A DNA stretch of 64,000 nt, from NCBI GenBank assembly GCA_964017155.1, contig OZ024867.1, positions 14,783,500-14,847,499 on the forward strand, in the 5' to 3' direction. The notes under the pieces are model-generated. The model did not search any database. It had not been told where the DNA came from and was given only the letters and a program-made list of their open reading frames with translations. Shown piece after piece: positions 12,130 to 24,720 of the stretch. Position 1 is the first letter of the stretch. Each line of letters begins with the position of its first letter. This stretch comes from Oasisia sp. SBJ-2009 (taxonomy: Eukaryota; Annelida; Polychaeta; Sabellida; Siboglinidae). The translations under genes were made by a program, and so were the position numbers.

Positions 12130-15100
12130 TAAGACTTGATGTGTAAGACTTGGTGTGTAAGACCAGGTGTGTAAGACTTGGTGTGTAAGACTTGTTGTGT
12201 ACGACATGGTGTGTAAGACCTGGTGTGTAAGACATGGTGTGTAAGACCTGGTGTGTAAGACATGTTGTGTAAGATTTGATGTGTAAGACTTGATGAGTAA
12301 GACTTGATGTGTAAGACTTGGTGTGTAAGACTTGGTGTGTAAGACATGGTGTGTAAGACTTGGTGTGTAAGACATGGTGTGCAAGACATGGTGTGTAAGA
12401 CTTGGTGTGTAAGACATGGTGTGTAAGACTTGGTGTGTAAGACATGGTGTGTAATACTTGATATGTAAGATTTGATGTGTAAGACATGGTGTGTAAGACT
12501 TGGTGTGTAAGACATGGTGTGTAAGACTTGGTGTGTAAGACATGGTGTGTAAGACTTGGTGTGTAAGACATGGTGTGTAAGACTTGGTGTGAAAGACTTG
12601 GTGTGTAAGACTTGATGTGTAAGAGTTGGTGTGTAAGACTTGGTGTGTAAGACATGGTGTGTAATACTTGATGTGTAAGACTTGATGTGTAAGACTTGAT
12701 GTGTAAGACTTGGTGTGTAAGACTTGATGTGTAAGACTTGGTGTGAAACACTTGATGTGTAAGACTTGATGTGTAAGACTTGATGTGTAAGATTTGGTGA
12801 GTAAGACTTGGTGTGTAAGACTTGGTGTGTAAGACATGGTGTGTTATACTTGATGTGTAAGATTTGATGTGTAAGACAGGGTGTGAAAGACATGGTGTGT
12901 AAGACTTGGTGTGTAAGACATGGTGTGTAAGACTTGGTGTGTAAGACATGGTGTGTAAGACTTGGTGTGTAAGACATGGTGTGTAAGACATGGTGTGTAA
13001 GACTTGGTGTGTAACACATGGTGTGTAAGACTTGGTGTGTAAGACATGGTGTGTAGGACATGGTGTGTAGGACATGGTGTGTAAGACTTGGTGTGTAAAA
13101 CTTGGTGTGTAAGACATGGTGTGTAAGACCTGGTGTGTAAGACATGGTGTGTAAGACCTGGTGTGTAAGACATGGTGTGTAAGACTTGGTGTGTAAGACA
13201 TGGTGTGTAAGACTTGGTGTGTAAGACATGGTGTGTAAGACTTGGTGTGTAAGATATGGTGTGTAATACTTGATATGTAAGACTTGGTGTGTAAGACATG
13301 GTGTGTAAGACTTGGTGTGTAAGACATGGTGTGTAAGACATGGTTTGTTGGACATGGTATATACGACATGGTGTGTAAGACTTGGTGTGTAAAACTTGGT
13401 GTGTAAGACATGGTGTGTAAGACCTGGTGTGTAAGACATGGTGTGTACGACATGGTGTGTAAGACTTGGTGTGTAAGACTCGGTGTGTAAGACTTGGTGT
13501 GTAAGACATGGTGTGTAAGACTTGGTGTGAAAGACTTGGTGTGTAAGACTTGATGTGTAAGACTTGGTGTGTAAGACTTGGTGTGTAAGACATGGTGTGT
13601 AATACTTGATGTGTAAGACTTGATGTGTAAGACTTGATGTGTAAGACTTGGTGTGTAAGACTTGATGTGTAAGACTTGGTGTGAAACACTTGATGTGTAA
13701 GACTTGATGTGTAAGACTTGATGTGTAAGACTTGGTGAGTAAGACTTGGTGTGTAAGACTTGGTGTGTAAGACATGGTGTGTTATACTTGATGTGTAAGA
13801 TTTGATGTGTAAGACAGGGTGTGAAAGACATGGTGTGTAAGACTTGGTGTGTAAGACATGGTGTGTAAGACTTGGTGTGTAAGACATGGTGTGTAAGACT
13901 TGGTGTGTAAGACATGGTGTGTAAGACATGGTGTGTAAGACTTGGTGTGTAACACATGGTGTGTAAGACTTGGTGTGTAAGACATGGTGTGTAGGACATG
14001 GGGTGTAGGACATGGTGTGTAAGACTTGGTGTGTAAAACTTGGTGTGTAAGACATGGTGTGTAAGACCTGGTGTGTAAGACATGGTGTGTAAGACCTGGT
14101 GTGTAAGACATGGTGTGTTAGACTTGGTGTGTAAGACATGGTGTGTAAGACTTGGTGTGTAAGACATGGTGTGTAAGACTTGGTGTGTAAGATATGGTGT
14201 GTAATACTTGGTGTGAAAGACTTGGTGTGTAAGACTTGATGGGTAAGACTTGGTGTGTAAGACTTGGTGTGTAAGACATGGTGTGTAATACTTGATGTGT
14301 AAGACTTGATGTGTAAGACTTGATGTGTAAGACTTGGTGTGTAAGACTTGATGTGTAAGACTTGGTGTGAAACACTTGATGTGTAAGACTTGATGTGTAA
14401 GACTTGATGTGTAAGACTTGGTGAGTAAGACTTGGTGTGTAAGACTTGGTGTGTAAGACATGGTGTGTTGTACTTGATGTGTAAGATTTGATGTGTAAGA
14501 CAGGGTGTGAAAGACATGGTGTGTAAGACTTGGTGTGTAAGACATGGTGTGTAAGACTTGGTGTGTAAGACATGGTGTGTAATACTTGATGTGTAAGACT
14601 TGATGTGTACGACATGGTGTGTAAGCCCTGGTGAGTAAGACATGGTGTGTAAGACCTGGTGTGTAAGACATGGTGTGTAAGACTTGGTGTGACAGACTTG
14701 ATGTGTAAGACTTGATGTGTACGACTTGGTGTGTGAAACTTGGTGTGTAAGACATGGTGTGTAAGACTTGGTGTGTAAGACTTGGTGTGAAAGACTTGAT
14801 GTGTAAGTCTTGATGTGTAAGACTTGATGTGTAAGACTTGGTGTGTAAGACTTGATGTGTAAGACTTGGTGTGAAAGACTTGATGTGTAAGACTTGATGT
14901 GTAAGACTTGATGTGTAAGACTTGGTGTGTAAGACTTGGTGTGTAAGACTTGGTGTGTAAGACATGGTGTGTAAGACTTGGTGTATAAGATATGGTGTGT
15001 AAGACATGGTGTGTAAGACTTGGTGTGTAAGACATGGTGTGTAAGACTTGGTGTGTAAGACATGGTGTGTAATACTTGATATGTAAGATTTGATGTGTAA

Positions 15101-16555
15101 GACATGGTGTGTAAGACATGGTGTGTAAGACTTGCTGTGTAAGACATGGTGTGTAAGACTTGGTGTGTAAGACATGGTGTGTAAGACATGGTGTGTAAGA
15201 CTTGGTGTGTAAGACATGGTGTGTAAGACTTGGTGTGTAAGACATGGTGTGTAAGACTTGGTGTGTAAGACATGGTGTGTAAGACATGGTGTATAAGACC
15301 TGGTGTGTAACACATGGTGTGTAAGACTTGGTGTGTAAGACATGTTGTGTTGGACATGGTGTATACGACATGGTGTGTAAGACTTGGTGTGTAAAACTTG
15401 GTGTGTAAGACATGGTGTGTAAGACCTGGTGTGTAAGACATGGTGTGTACGATATGGTGTGTAAGACTTGGTGTGTAAGACTCGGTGTGTAAGACTTGGT
15501 GTGTAAGACATGGTGTGTAAGACTTGGTGTGAAAGACTTGGTGTGTAAGACATGGTGTGTAATACTTGATGTGTAAGACTTGATGTGTAAGACTTGATGT
15601 GTAAGACTTGATGTGTAAGACTTGATGTGTAAGACTTGATGTGTAAGACATGGTGTGTAAGACTTGGTGTGTAAGATATGGTGTGTAATACTTGATATGT
15701 AAGACTTGGTGTGTAAGACATGGTGCGTAAGACTTGGTGTGTAAGACATGGTGTGTAAGACATGGTGTGTAAGACTTGGTGTGTAACACATGGTGTGTAA
15801 GACTTGGTGTGTAAGACATGGTGTGTAGGACATGGTGTGTAGGACATGGTGTGTAAGACTTGGTGTGTAAAACTTGGTGTGTAAGACATGGTGTGTATGA
15901 CCTGGTGTGCAAGACATGGTGTGTAAGACCTGGTGTGTAAGACATGGTGTGTAAGACTTGGTGTGTAAGACATGGTGTGTAAGACTTGGTGTGTAAGACA
16001 TGGTGTGTAAGACTTGGTGTGTAAGATATGGTGTGTAATACTTGATATGTAAGACTTGGTGTGTAAGACATGGTGTGTAAGACTTGGTGTGTAAGACATG
16101 GTGTGTAAGACATGGTGTATAAGACCTGGTGTTTAACACATGGTGTGTAAGACTTGGTGTGTAAGACATGGTGTGTTGGACATGGTGTATACGACATGGT
16201 GTGTAAGACTTGGTGTGTAAAACTTGGTGTGTAAGACATGGTGTGTAAGACCTGGTGTGTAAGACATGGTGTGTACGACATGGTGTGTAAGACTTGGTGT
16301 GTAAGACTCGGTGTGTAAGATTTGGTGTGTAAGACATGGTGTGTAAGACTTGTTGTGAAAGACTTGGTGTGTAAGACTTGATGTGTAAGACTTGGTGTGT
16401 AAGACTTGGTGTGTAAGACACGGTGTGTAATACTTGATGTGTAAGACTTGATGTGTAAGACTTGATGTGTATGACTTGGTGTGTAAGACTTGATGTGTAA
16501 GACTTGGTGTGAAACACTTGATGTGTAAGACTTGATGTGTAAGACTTGATGTGTA
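12130..16555 (+). repeat. 4,424-bp higher-order repeat, tandem copy 1
   Basis: Directly adjacent to a second copy at 16555-20985 (316 units each). Paired landmarks: GACCAG 12161/16585, TTATAC 12844/17268 and 13782/18206, AGGAC doublet 13053/17477 and 13991/18415, TTGTAC 14468/18892, GCCCTG 14625/19049, TGACAG 14691/19115, TTGCTG 15135/19559, GTACGATATGG 15447/19871, GTGTTTAAC 16133/20557, GTATG 16469/20893. Single-base differences noticed in this copy lie at 14002 (T to G), 14119 (A to T) and 14735 (A to G). The junction lies in a run of ATGTGT units at about 16511-16572. The left part of the 5,894-bp pair, 11794-12130, precedes it. Confidence 0.92.
15569..15652 (+). repeat. Run of six ATGTGT-type units
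   Basis: Six consecutive units start with A instead of G (ATGTGTAAGACTTG); most other runs are of three. The same six-unit run appears at about 19993, 23283, 29877, 42575, 46411 and 59011, and shortened near 25389. It was expanded once and then carried along with the larger block. Confidence 0.75.
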
Positions 16556-19500
16556 AGACTTGATGTGTAAGACTTGGTGTGTAAGACCAGGTGTGTAAGA
16601 CTTGGTGTGTAAGACTTGTTGTGTACGACATGGTGTGTAAGACCTGGTGTGTAAGACATGGTGTGTAAGACCTGGTGTGTAAGACATGTTGTGTAAGATT
16701 TGATGTGTAAGACTTGATGAGTAAGACTTGATGTGTAAGACTTGGTGTGTAAGACTTGGTGTGTAAGACATGGTGTGTAAGACTTGGTGTGTAAGACATG
16801 GTGTGCAAGACATGGTGTGTAAGACTTGGTGTGTAAGACATGGTGTGTAAGACTTGGTGTGTAAGACATGGTGTGTAATACTTGATATGTAAGATTTGAT
16901 GTGTAAGACATGGTGTGTAAGACTTGGTGTGTAAGACATGGTGTGTAAGACTTGGTGTGTAAGACATGGTGTGTAAGACTTGGTGTGTAAGACATGGTGT
17001 GTAAGACTTGGTGTGAAAGACTTGGTGTGTAAGACTTGATGTGTAAGAGTTGGTGTGTAAGACTTGGTGTGTAAGACATGGTGTGTAATACTTGATGTGT
17101 AAGACTTGATGTGTAAGACTTGATGTGTAAGACTTGGTGTGTAAGACTTGATGTGTAAGACTTGGTGTGAAACACTTGATGTGTAAGACTTGATGTGTAA
17201 GACTTGATGTGTAAGATTTGGTGAGTAAGACTTGGTGTGTAAGACTTGGTGTGTAAGACATGGTGTGTTATACTTGATGTGTAAGATTTGATGTGTAAGA
17301 CAGGGTGTGAAAGACATGGTGTGTAAGACTTGGTGTGTAAGACATGGTGTGTAAGACTTGGTGTGTAAGACATGGTGTGTAAGACTTGGTGTGTAAGACA
17401 TGGTGTGTAAGACATGGTGTGTAAGACTTGGTGTGTAACACATGGTGTGTAAGACTTGGTGTGTAAGACATGGTGTGTAGGACATGGTGTGTAGGACATG
17501 GTGTGTAAGACTTGGTGTGTAAAACTTGGTGTGTAAGACATGGTGTGTAAGACCTGGTGTGTAAGACATGGTGTGTAAGACCTGGTGTGTAAGACATGGT
17601 GTGTAAGACTTGGTGTGTAAGACATGGTGTGTAAGACTTGGTGTGTAAGACATGGTGTGTAAGACTTGGTGTGTAAGATATGGTGTGTAATACTTGATAT
17701 GTAAGACTTGGTGTGTAAGACATGGTGTGTAAGACTTGGTGTGTAAGACATGGTGTGTAAGACATGGTTTGTTGGACATGGTATATACGACATGGTGTGT
17801 AAGACTTGGTGTGTAAAACTTGGTGTGTAAGACATGGTGTGTAAGACCTGGTGTGTAAGACATGGTGTGTACGACATGGTGTGTAAGACTTGGTGTGTAA
17901 GACTCGGTGTGTAAGACTTGGTGTGTAAGACATGGTGTGTAAGACTTGGTGTGAAAGACTTGGTGTGTAAGACTTGATGTGTAAGACTTGGTGTGTAAGA
18001 CTTGGTGTGTAAGACATGGTGTGTAATACTTGATGTGTAAGACTTGATGTGTAAGACTTGATGTGTAAGACTTGGTGTGTAAGACTTGATGTGTAAGACT
18101 TGGTGTGAAACACTTGATGTGTAAGACTTGATGTGTAAGACTTGATGTGTAAGACTTGGTGAGTAAGACTTGGTGTGTAAGACTTGGTGTGTAAGACATG
18201 GTGTGTTATACTTAATGTGTAAGATTTGATGTGTAAGACAGGGTGTGAAAGACATGGTGTGTAAGACTTGGTGTGTAAGACATGGTGTGTAAGACTTGGT
18301 GTGTAAGACATGGTGTGTAAGACTTGGTGTGTAAGACATGGTGTGTAAGACATGGTGTGTAAGACTTGGTGTGTAACACATGGTGTGTAAGACTTGGTGT
18401 GTAAGACATGGTGTGTAGGACATGGTGTGTAGGACATGGTGTGTAAGACTTGGTGTGTAAAACTTGGTGTGTAAGACATGGTGTGTAAGACCTGGTGTGT
18501 AAGACATGGTGTGTAAGACCTGGTGTGTAAGACATGGTGTGTAAGACTTGGTGTGTAAGACATGGTGTGTAAGACTTGGTGTGTAAGACATGGTGTGTAA
18601 GACTTGGTGTGTAAGATATGGTGTGTAATACTTGGTGTGAAAGACTTGGTGTGTAAGACTTGATGGGTAAGACTTGGTGTGTAAGACTTGGTGTGTAAGA
18701 CATGGTGTGTAATACTTGATGTGTAAGACTTGATGTGTAAGACTTGATGTGTAAGACTTGGTGTGTAAGACTTGATGTGTAAGACTTGGTGTGAAACACT
18801 TGATGTGTAAGACTTGATGTGTAAGACTTGATGTGTAAGACTTGGTGAGTAAGACTTGGTGTGTAAGACTTGGTGTGTAAGACATGGTGTGTTGTACTTG
18901 ATGTGTAAGATTTGATGTGTAAGACAGGGTGTGAAAGACATGGTGTGTAAGACTTGGTGTGTAAGACATGGTGTGTAAGACTTGGTGTGTAAGACATGGT
19001 GTGTAATACTTGATGTGTAAGACTTGATGTGTACGACATGGTGTGTAAGCCCTGGTGAGTAAGACATGGTGTGTAAGACCTGGTGTGTAAGACATGGTGT
19101 GTAAGACTTGGTGTGACAGACTTGATGTGTAAGACTTGATGTGTACGACTTGGTGTGTAAAACTTGGTGTGTAAGACATGGTGTGTAAGACTTGGTGTGT
19201 AAGACTTGGTGTGAAAGACTTGATGTGTAAGTCTTGATGTGTAAGACTTGATGTGTAAGACTTGGTGTGTAAGACTTGATGTGTAAGACTTGGTGTGAAA
19301 GACTTGATGTGTAAGACTTGATGTGTAAGACTTGATGTGTAAGACTTGGTGTGTAAGACTTGGTGTGTAAGACTTGGTGTGTAAGACATGGTGTGTAAGA
19401 CTTGGTGTATAAGATATTGTGTGTAAGACATGGTGTGTAAGACTTGGTGTGTAAGACATGGTGTGTAAGACTTGGTGTGTAAGACATGGTGTGTAATACT

Positions 19501-20985
19501 TGATATGTAAGATTTGATGTGTAAGACATGGTGTGTAAGACATGGTGTGTAAGACTTGCTGTGTAAGACATGGTGTGTAAGACTTGGTGTGTAAGACATG
19601 GTGTGTAAGACATGGTGTGTAAGACTTGGTGTGTAAGACATGGTGTGTAAGACTTGGTGTGTAAGACATGGTGTGTAAGACTTGGTGTGTAAGACATGGT
19701 GTGTAAGACATGGTGTATAAGACCTGGTGTGTAACACATGGTGTGTAAGACTTGGTGTGTAAGACATGTTGTGTTGGACATGGTGTATACGACATGGTGT
19801 GTAAGACTTGGTGTGTAAAACTTGGTGTGTAAGACATGGTGTGTAAGACCTGGTGTGTAAGACATGGTGTGTACGATATGGTGTGTAAGACTTGGTGTGT
19901 AAGACTCGGTGTGTAAGACTTGGTGTGTAAGACATGGTGTGTAAGACTTGGTGTGAAAGACTTGGTGTGTAAGACATGGTGTGTAATACTTGATGTGTAA
20001 GACTTGATGTGTAAGACTTGATGTGTAAGACTTGATGTGTAAGACTTGATGTGTAAGACTTGATGTGTAAGACATGGTGTGTAAGACTTGGTGTGTAAGA
20101 TATGGTGTGTAATACTTGATATGTAAGACTTGGTGTGTAAGACATGGTGCGTAAGACTTGGTGTGTAAGACATGGTGTGTAAGACATGGTGTGTAAGACT
20201 TGGTGTGTAACACATGGTGTGTAAGACTTGGTGTGTAAGACATGGTGTGTAGGACATGGTGTGTAGGACATGGTGTGTAAGACTTGGTGTGTAAAACTTG
20301 GTGTGTAAGACATGGTGTGTATGACCTGGTGTGCAAGACATGGTGTGTAAGACCTGGTGTGTAAGACATGGTGTGTAAGACTTGGTGTGTAAGACATGGT
20401 GTGTAAGACTTGGTGTGTAAGACATGGTGTGTAAGACTTGGTGTGTAAGATATGGTGTGTAATACTTGATATGTAAGACTTGGTGTGTAAGACATGATGT
20501 GTAAGACTTGGTGTGTAAGACATGGTGTGTAAGACATGGTGTATAAGACCTGGTGTTTAACACATGGTGTGTAAGACTTGGTGTGTAAGACATGGTGTGT
20601 TGGACATGGTGTATACGACATGGTGTGTAAGACTTGGTGTGTAAAACTTGGTGTGTAAGACATGGTGTGTAAGACCTGGTGTGTAAGACATGGTGTGTAC
20701 GACATGGTGTGTAAGACTTGGTGTGTAAGACTCGGTGTGTAAGATTTGGTGTGTAAGACATGGTGTGTAAGACTTGTTGTGAAAGACTTGGTGTGTAAGA
20801 CTTGATGTGTAAGACTTGGTGTGTAAGACTTGGTGTGTAAGACACGGTGTGTAATACTTGATGTGTAAGACTTGATGTGTAAGACTTGATGTGTATGACT
20901 TGGTGTGTAAGACTTGATGTGTAAGACTTGGTGTGAAACACTTGATGTGTAAGACTTGATGTGTAAGACTTGATGTGTAAGACTT
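16555..20985 (+). repeat. 4,424-bp higher-order repeat, tandem copy 2
   Basis: Second tandem copy, same order of variants as 12130-16555. Private differences include CTTAATG for CTTGATG at 18211-18217, GATATTG for GATATGG near 19418, and CATGATG for CATGGTG near 20494. After about 20985 the match to copy 1 ends, because copy 1 runs into its GACCAG unit while this copy continues with a gtgagt/TTATAC segment. No gene. Confidence 0.92.
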
Positions 20986-23900
20986 GGTGAGTAAGACTTG
21001 GTGTGTAAGACTTGGTGTGTAAGACATGGTGTGTTATACTTGATGTGTAAGATTTGATGTGTAAGACAGGGTGTGAAAGACATGGTGTGTAAGACTTGGT
21101 GTGTAAGACATGGTGTGTAAGACTTGGTGTGTAAGACATGGTGTGTAATACTTGGTGTGTAAGACTTGATGTGTAAGACTTGGTGTTTACGACTTGGTGT
21201 GTAAGACATGGTGTGTAATACTTGATGTGTAAGACTTGATGTGTAAGACTTGATGTGTAAGACTTGGTGTGTAAGACTTGATGTGTAAGACTTGGTGTGA
21301 AACACTTGATGTGTAAGACTTGATGTGTAAGACTTGATGTGTAAGACTTGGTGAGTAAGACTTGGTGTGTAAGACTTGGTGTGTAAGACATGGTGTGTTA
21401 TACTTGATGTGTAAGATTTGATGTGTAAGACAGGGTGTGAAAGACATGGTGTGTAAGACTTGGTGTGTAAGACTTGATGTGTAAGACTTGGTGTGAAACA
21501 CTTGATGTGTAAGACTTGATGTGTAAGACTTGATGTGTAAGACTTGGTGAGTAAGACTTGGTGTGTAAGACTTGGTGTGTAAGACATGGTGTGTAAGACT
21601 TGGTGTGTAAAACTTGGTGTGTAAGACATGGTGTGTAAGACCTGGTGTGTAAGACATGGTGTGTAAGACCTGGTGTGTAAGACATGGTGTGTAAGACTTG
21701 GTGTGTAAGACATGGTGTGTAAGACTTGGTGTGTAAGACATGGTGTGTAAGACTTGGTGTGTAAGATATGGTGTGTAATACTTGGTGTGAAAGACTTGGT
21801 GTGTAAGACTTGATGTGTAAGACTTGGTGTGTAAGACTTGGTGTGTAAGACATGGTGTGTAATACTTGATGTGTAAGACTTGATGTGTAAGACTTGATGT
21901 GTAAGACTTGGTGTGTAAGACTTGATGTGTAAGACTTGGTGTGAAACACTTGATGTGTAAGACTTGATGTGTAAGACTTGATGTGTAAGACTTGGTGAGT
22001 AAGACTTGGTGTGTAAGACTTGGTGTGTAAGACATGGTGTGTTGTACTTGATGTGTAAGATTTGATGTGTAAGACAGGGTGTGAAAGACATGGTGTGTAA
22101 GACTTGGTGTGTAAGACATGGTGTGTAAGACTTGGTGTGTAAGACATGGTGTGTAATACTTGATGTGTAAGACTTGATGTGTACGACATGGTGTGTAAGC
22201 CCTGGTGAGTAAGACATGGTGTGTAAGACCTGGTGTGTAAGACATGGTGTGTAAGACTTGGTGTGACAGACTTGATGTGTAAGACTTGATGTGTACGACT
22301 TGGTGTGTAAAACTTGGTGTGTAAGACATGGTGTGTAAGACTTGGTGTGTAAGACTTGGTGTGAAAGACTTGATGTGTAAGTCTTGATGTGTAAGACTTG
22401 ATGTGTAAGACTTGGTGTGTAAGACTTGATGTGTAAGACTTGGTGTGAAAGACTTGATGTGTAAGACTTGATGTGTAAGACTTGATGTGTAAGACTTGGT
22501 GTGTAAGACTTGGTGTGTAAGACTTGGTGTGTAAGACATGGTGTGTAAGACTTGGTGTATAAGATATGGTGTGTAAGACATGGTGTGTAAGACTTGGTGT
22601 GTAAGACATGGTGTGTAAGACTTGGTGTGTAAGACATGGTGTGTAATACTTGATATGTAAGATTTGATGTGTAAGACATGGTGTGTAAGACATGGTGTGT
22701 AAGACTTGCTGTGTAAGACATGGTGTGTAAGACTTGGTGTGTAAGACATGGTGTGTAAGACATGGTGTGTAAGACTTGGTGTGTAAGACATGGTGTGTAA
22801 GACTTGGTGTGTAAGACATGGTGTGTAAGACTTGGTGTGTAAGACATGGTGTGTAAGACATGGTGTATAAGACCTGGTGTGTAACACATGGTGTGTAAGA
22901 CTTGGTGTGTAAGACTTGTTGTGTTGGACATGGTGTATACGACATGGTGTGTAAGACTTGGTGTGTAAAACTTGGTGTGTAAGACATGGTGTGTAAGACC
23001 TGGTGTGTAAGACATGGTGTGTACGATATGGTGTGTAAGACTTGGTGTGTAAGACTCGGTGTGTAAGACTTGGTGTGTAAGACATGGTGTGTAAGACTTG
23101 GTGTGAAAGACTTGGTGTGTAAGACATGGTGTGTAATACTTGATGTGTAAGACTTGATGTGTAAGACTCGGTGTGTAAGACTTGGTGTGTAAGACTCGGT
23201 GTGTAAGACTTGGTGTGTAAGACATGGTGTGTAAGACTTGGTGTGAAAGACTTGGTGTGTAAGACATGGTGTGTAATACTTGATGTGTAAGACTTGATGT
23301 GTAAGACTTGATGTGTAAGACTTGATGTGTAAGACTTGATGTGTAAGACTTGATGTGTAAGACATGGTGTGTAAGACTTGGTGTGTAAGATATGGTGTGT
23401 AATACTTGATATGTAAGACTTGGTGTGAAAGACATGGTGCGTAAGACTTGGTGTGTAAGACATGGTGTGTAAGACATGGTGTGTAAGACTTGGTGTGTAA
23501 CACATGGTGTGTAAGACTTGGTGTGTAAGACATGGTGTGTAGGACATGGTGTGTAGGACATGGTGTGTAAGACTTGGTGTGTAAAACTTGGTGTGTAAGA
23601 CATGGTGTGTATGACCTGGTGTGCAAGACATGGTGTGTAAGACCTGGTGTGTAAGACATGGTGTGTAAGACTTGGTGTGTAAGACATGGTGTGTAAGACT
23701 TGGTGTGTAAGACATGGTGTGTAAGACTTGGTGTGTAAGATATGGTGTGTAATACTTGATATGTAAGACTTGGTGTGTAAGACATGGTGTGTAAGACTTG
23801 GTGTGTAAGACATGGTGTGTAAGACATGGTGTATAAGACCTGGTGTTTAACACATGGTGTGTAAGACTTGGTGTGTAAGACATGGTGTGTTGGACATGGT

Positions 23901-24720
23901 GTATACGACATGGTGTGTAAGACTTGGTGTGTAAAACTTGGTGTGTAAGACATGGTGTGTAAGACCTGGTGTGTAAGACATGGTGTGTACGACATGGTGT
24001 GTAAGACTTGGTGTGTAAGACTCGGTGTGTAAGATTTGGTGTGTAAGACATGGTGTGTAAGACTTGGTGTGAAAGACTTGGTGTGTAAGACTTGATGTGT
24101 AAGACTTGGTGTGTAAGACTTGGTGTGTAAGACACGGTGTGTAATACTTGATGTGTAAGACTTGATGTGTAAGACTTGATGTGTAAGACTTGGTGTGTAA
24201 GACTTGATGTGTAAGACTTGGTGTGAAACACTTGATGTGTAAGACTTGATGTGTAAGACTTGATGTGTAAGACTTGGTGAGTAAGACTTGGTGTGTAAGA
24301 CTTGGTGTGTAAGACATGGTGTGTTATACTTGATGTGTAAGATTTGATGTGTAAGACAGGGTGTGAAAGACATGGTGTGTAAGACTTGGTGTGTAAGACA
24401 TGGTGTGTAAGACTTGGTGTGTAAGACATGGTGTGTAATACTTGGTGTGTAAGACTTGATGTGTAAGACTTGGTGTTTACGACTTGGTGTGTAAGACATG
24501 GTGTGTAATACTTGATGTGTAAGACTTGATGTGTAAGACTTGATGTGTAAGACTTGGTGTGTAAGACTTGATGTGTAAGACTTGGTGTGAAACACTTGAT
24601 GTGTAAGACGTGATGTGTAAGACTTGATGTGTAAGACTTGGTGAGTAAGACTTGGTGTGTAAGACTTGGTGTGTAAGACATGGTGTGTTATACTTGATGT
24701 GTAAGATTTGATGTGTAAGA
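20985..24720 (+). repeat. Spacer plus partial third copy with an internal 140-bp duplication
   Basis: 20985-21590 is a spacer carrying TTATAC at 21034 and 21398 (364 bp apart) and a GTGTTTAC unit at 21183. From about 21590 the sequence follows 18440-20985 again at offset 3,150 bp (TTGTAC 18892/22042, GCCCTG 19049/22199, TTGCTG 19559/22709, GTACGA 19871/23021). A 140-bp (10-unit) internal duplication at about 23045-23330 then shifts the offset to 3,290 bp (GTGCGT 20149/23439, GTGTTTAAC 20557/23847). The spacer recurs at 24280-24720 (TTATAC 24324 and 24688). Confidence 0.88.
23045..23330 (+). repeat. 140-bp direct duplication inside a higher-order unit
   Basis: ACTCGG occurs at 23053 and again at 23193, 140 bp (10 units) later, with the same following order of units: ACTTG, ACATG, a GTGTGAAAG unit, ACATG, then an AATAC unit. 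A third ACTCGG at 23166 marks the seam. The corresponding places in the other copies (near 15480, 19900, 29790, 42490, 46320 and 58920) have one pass only, so the duplication is private to this copy. Confidence 0.85.
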
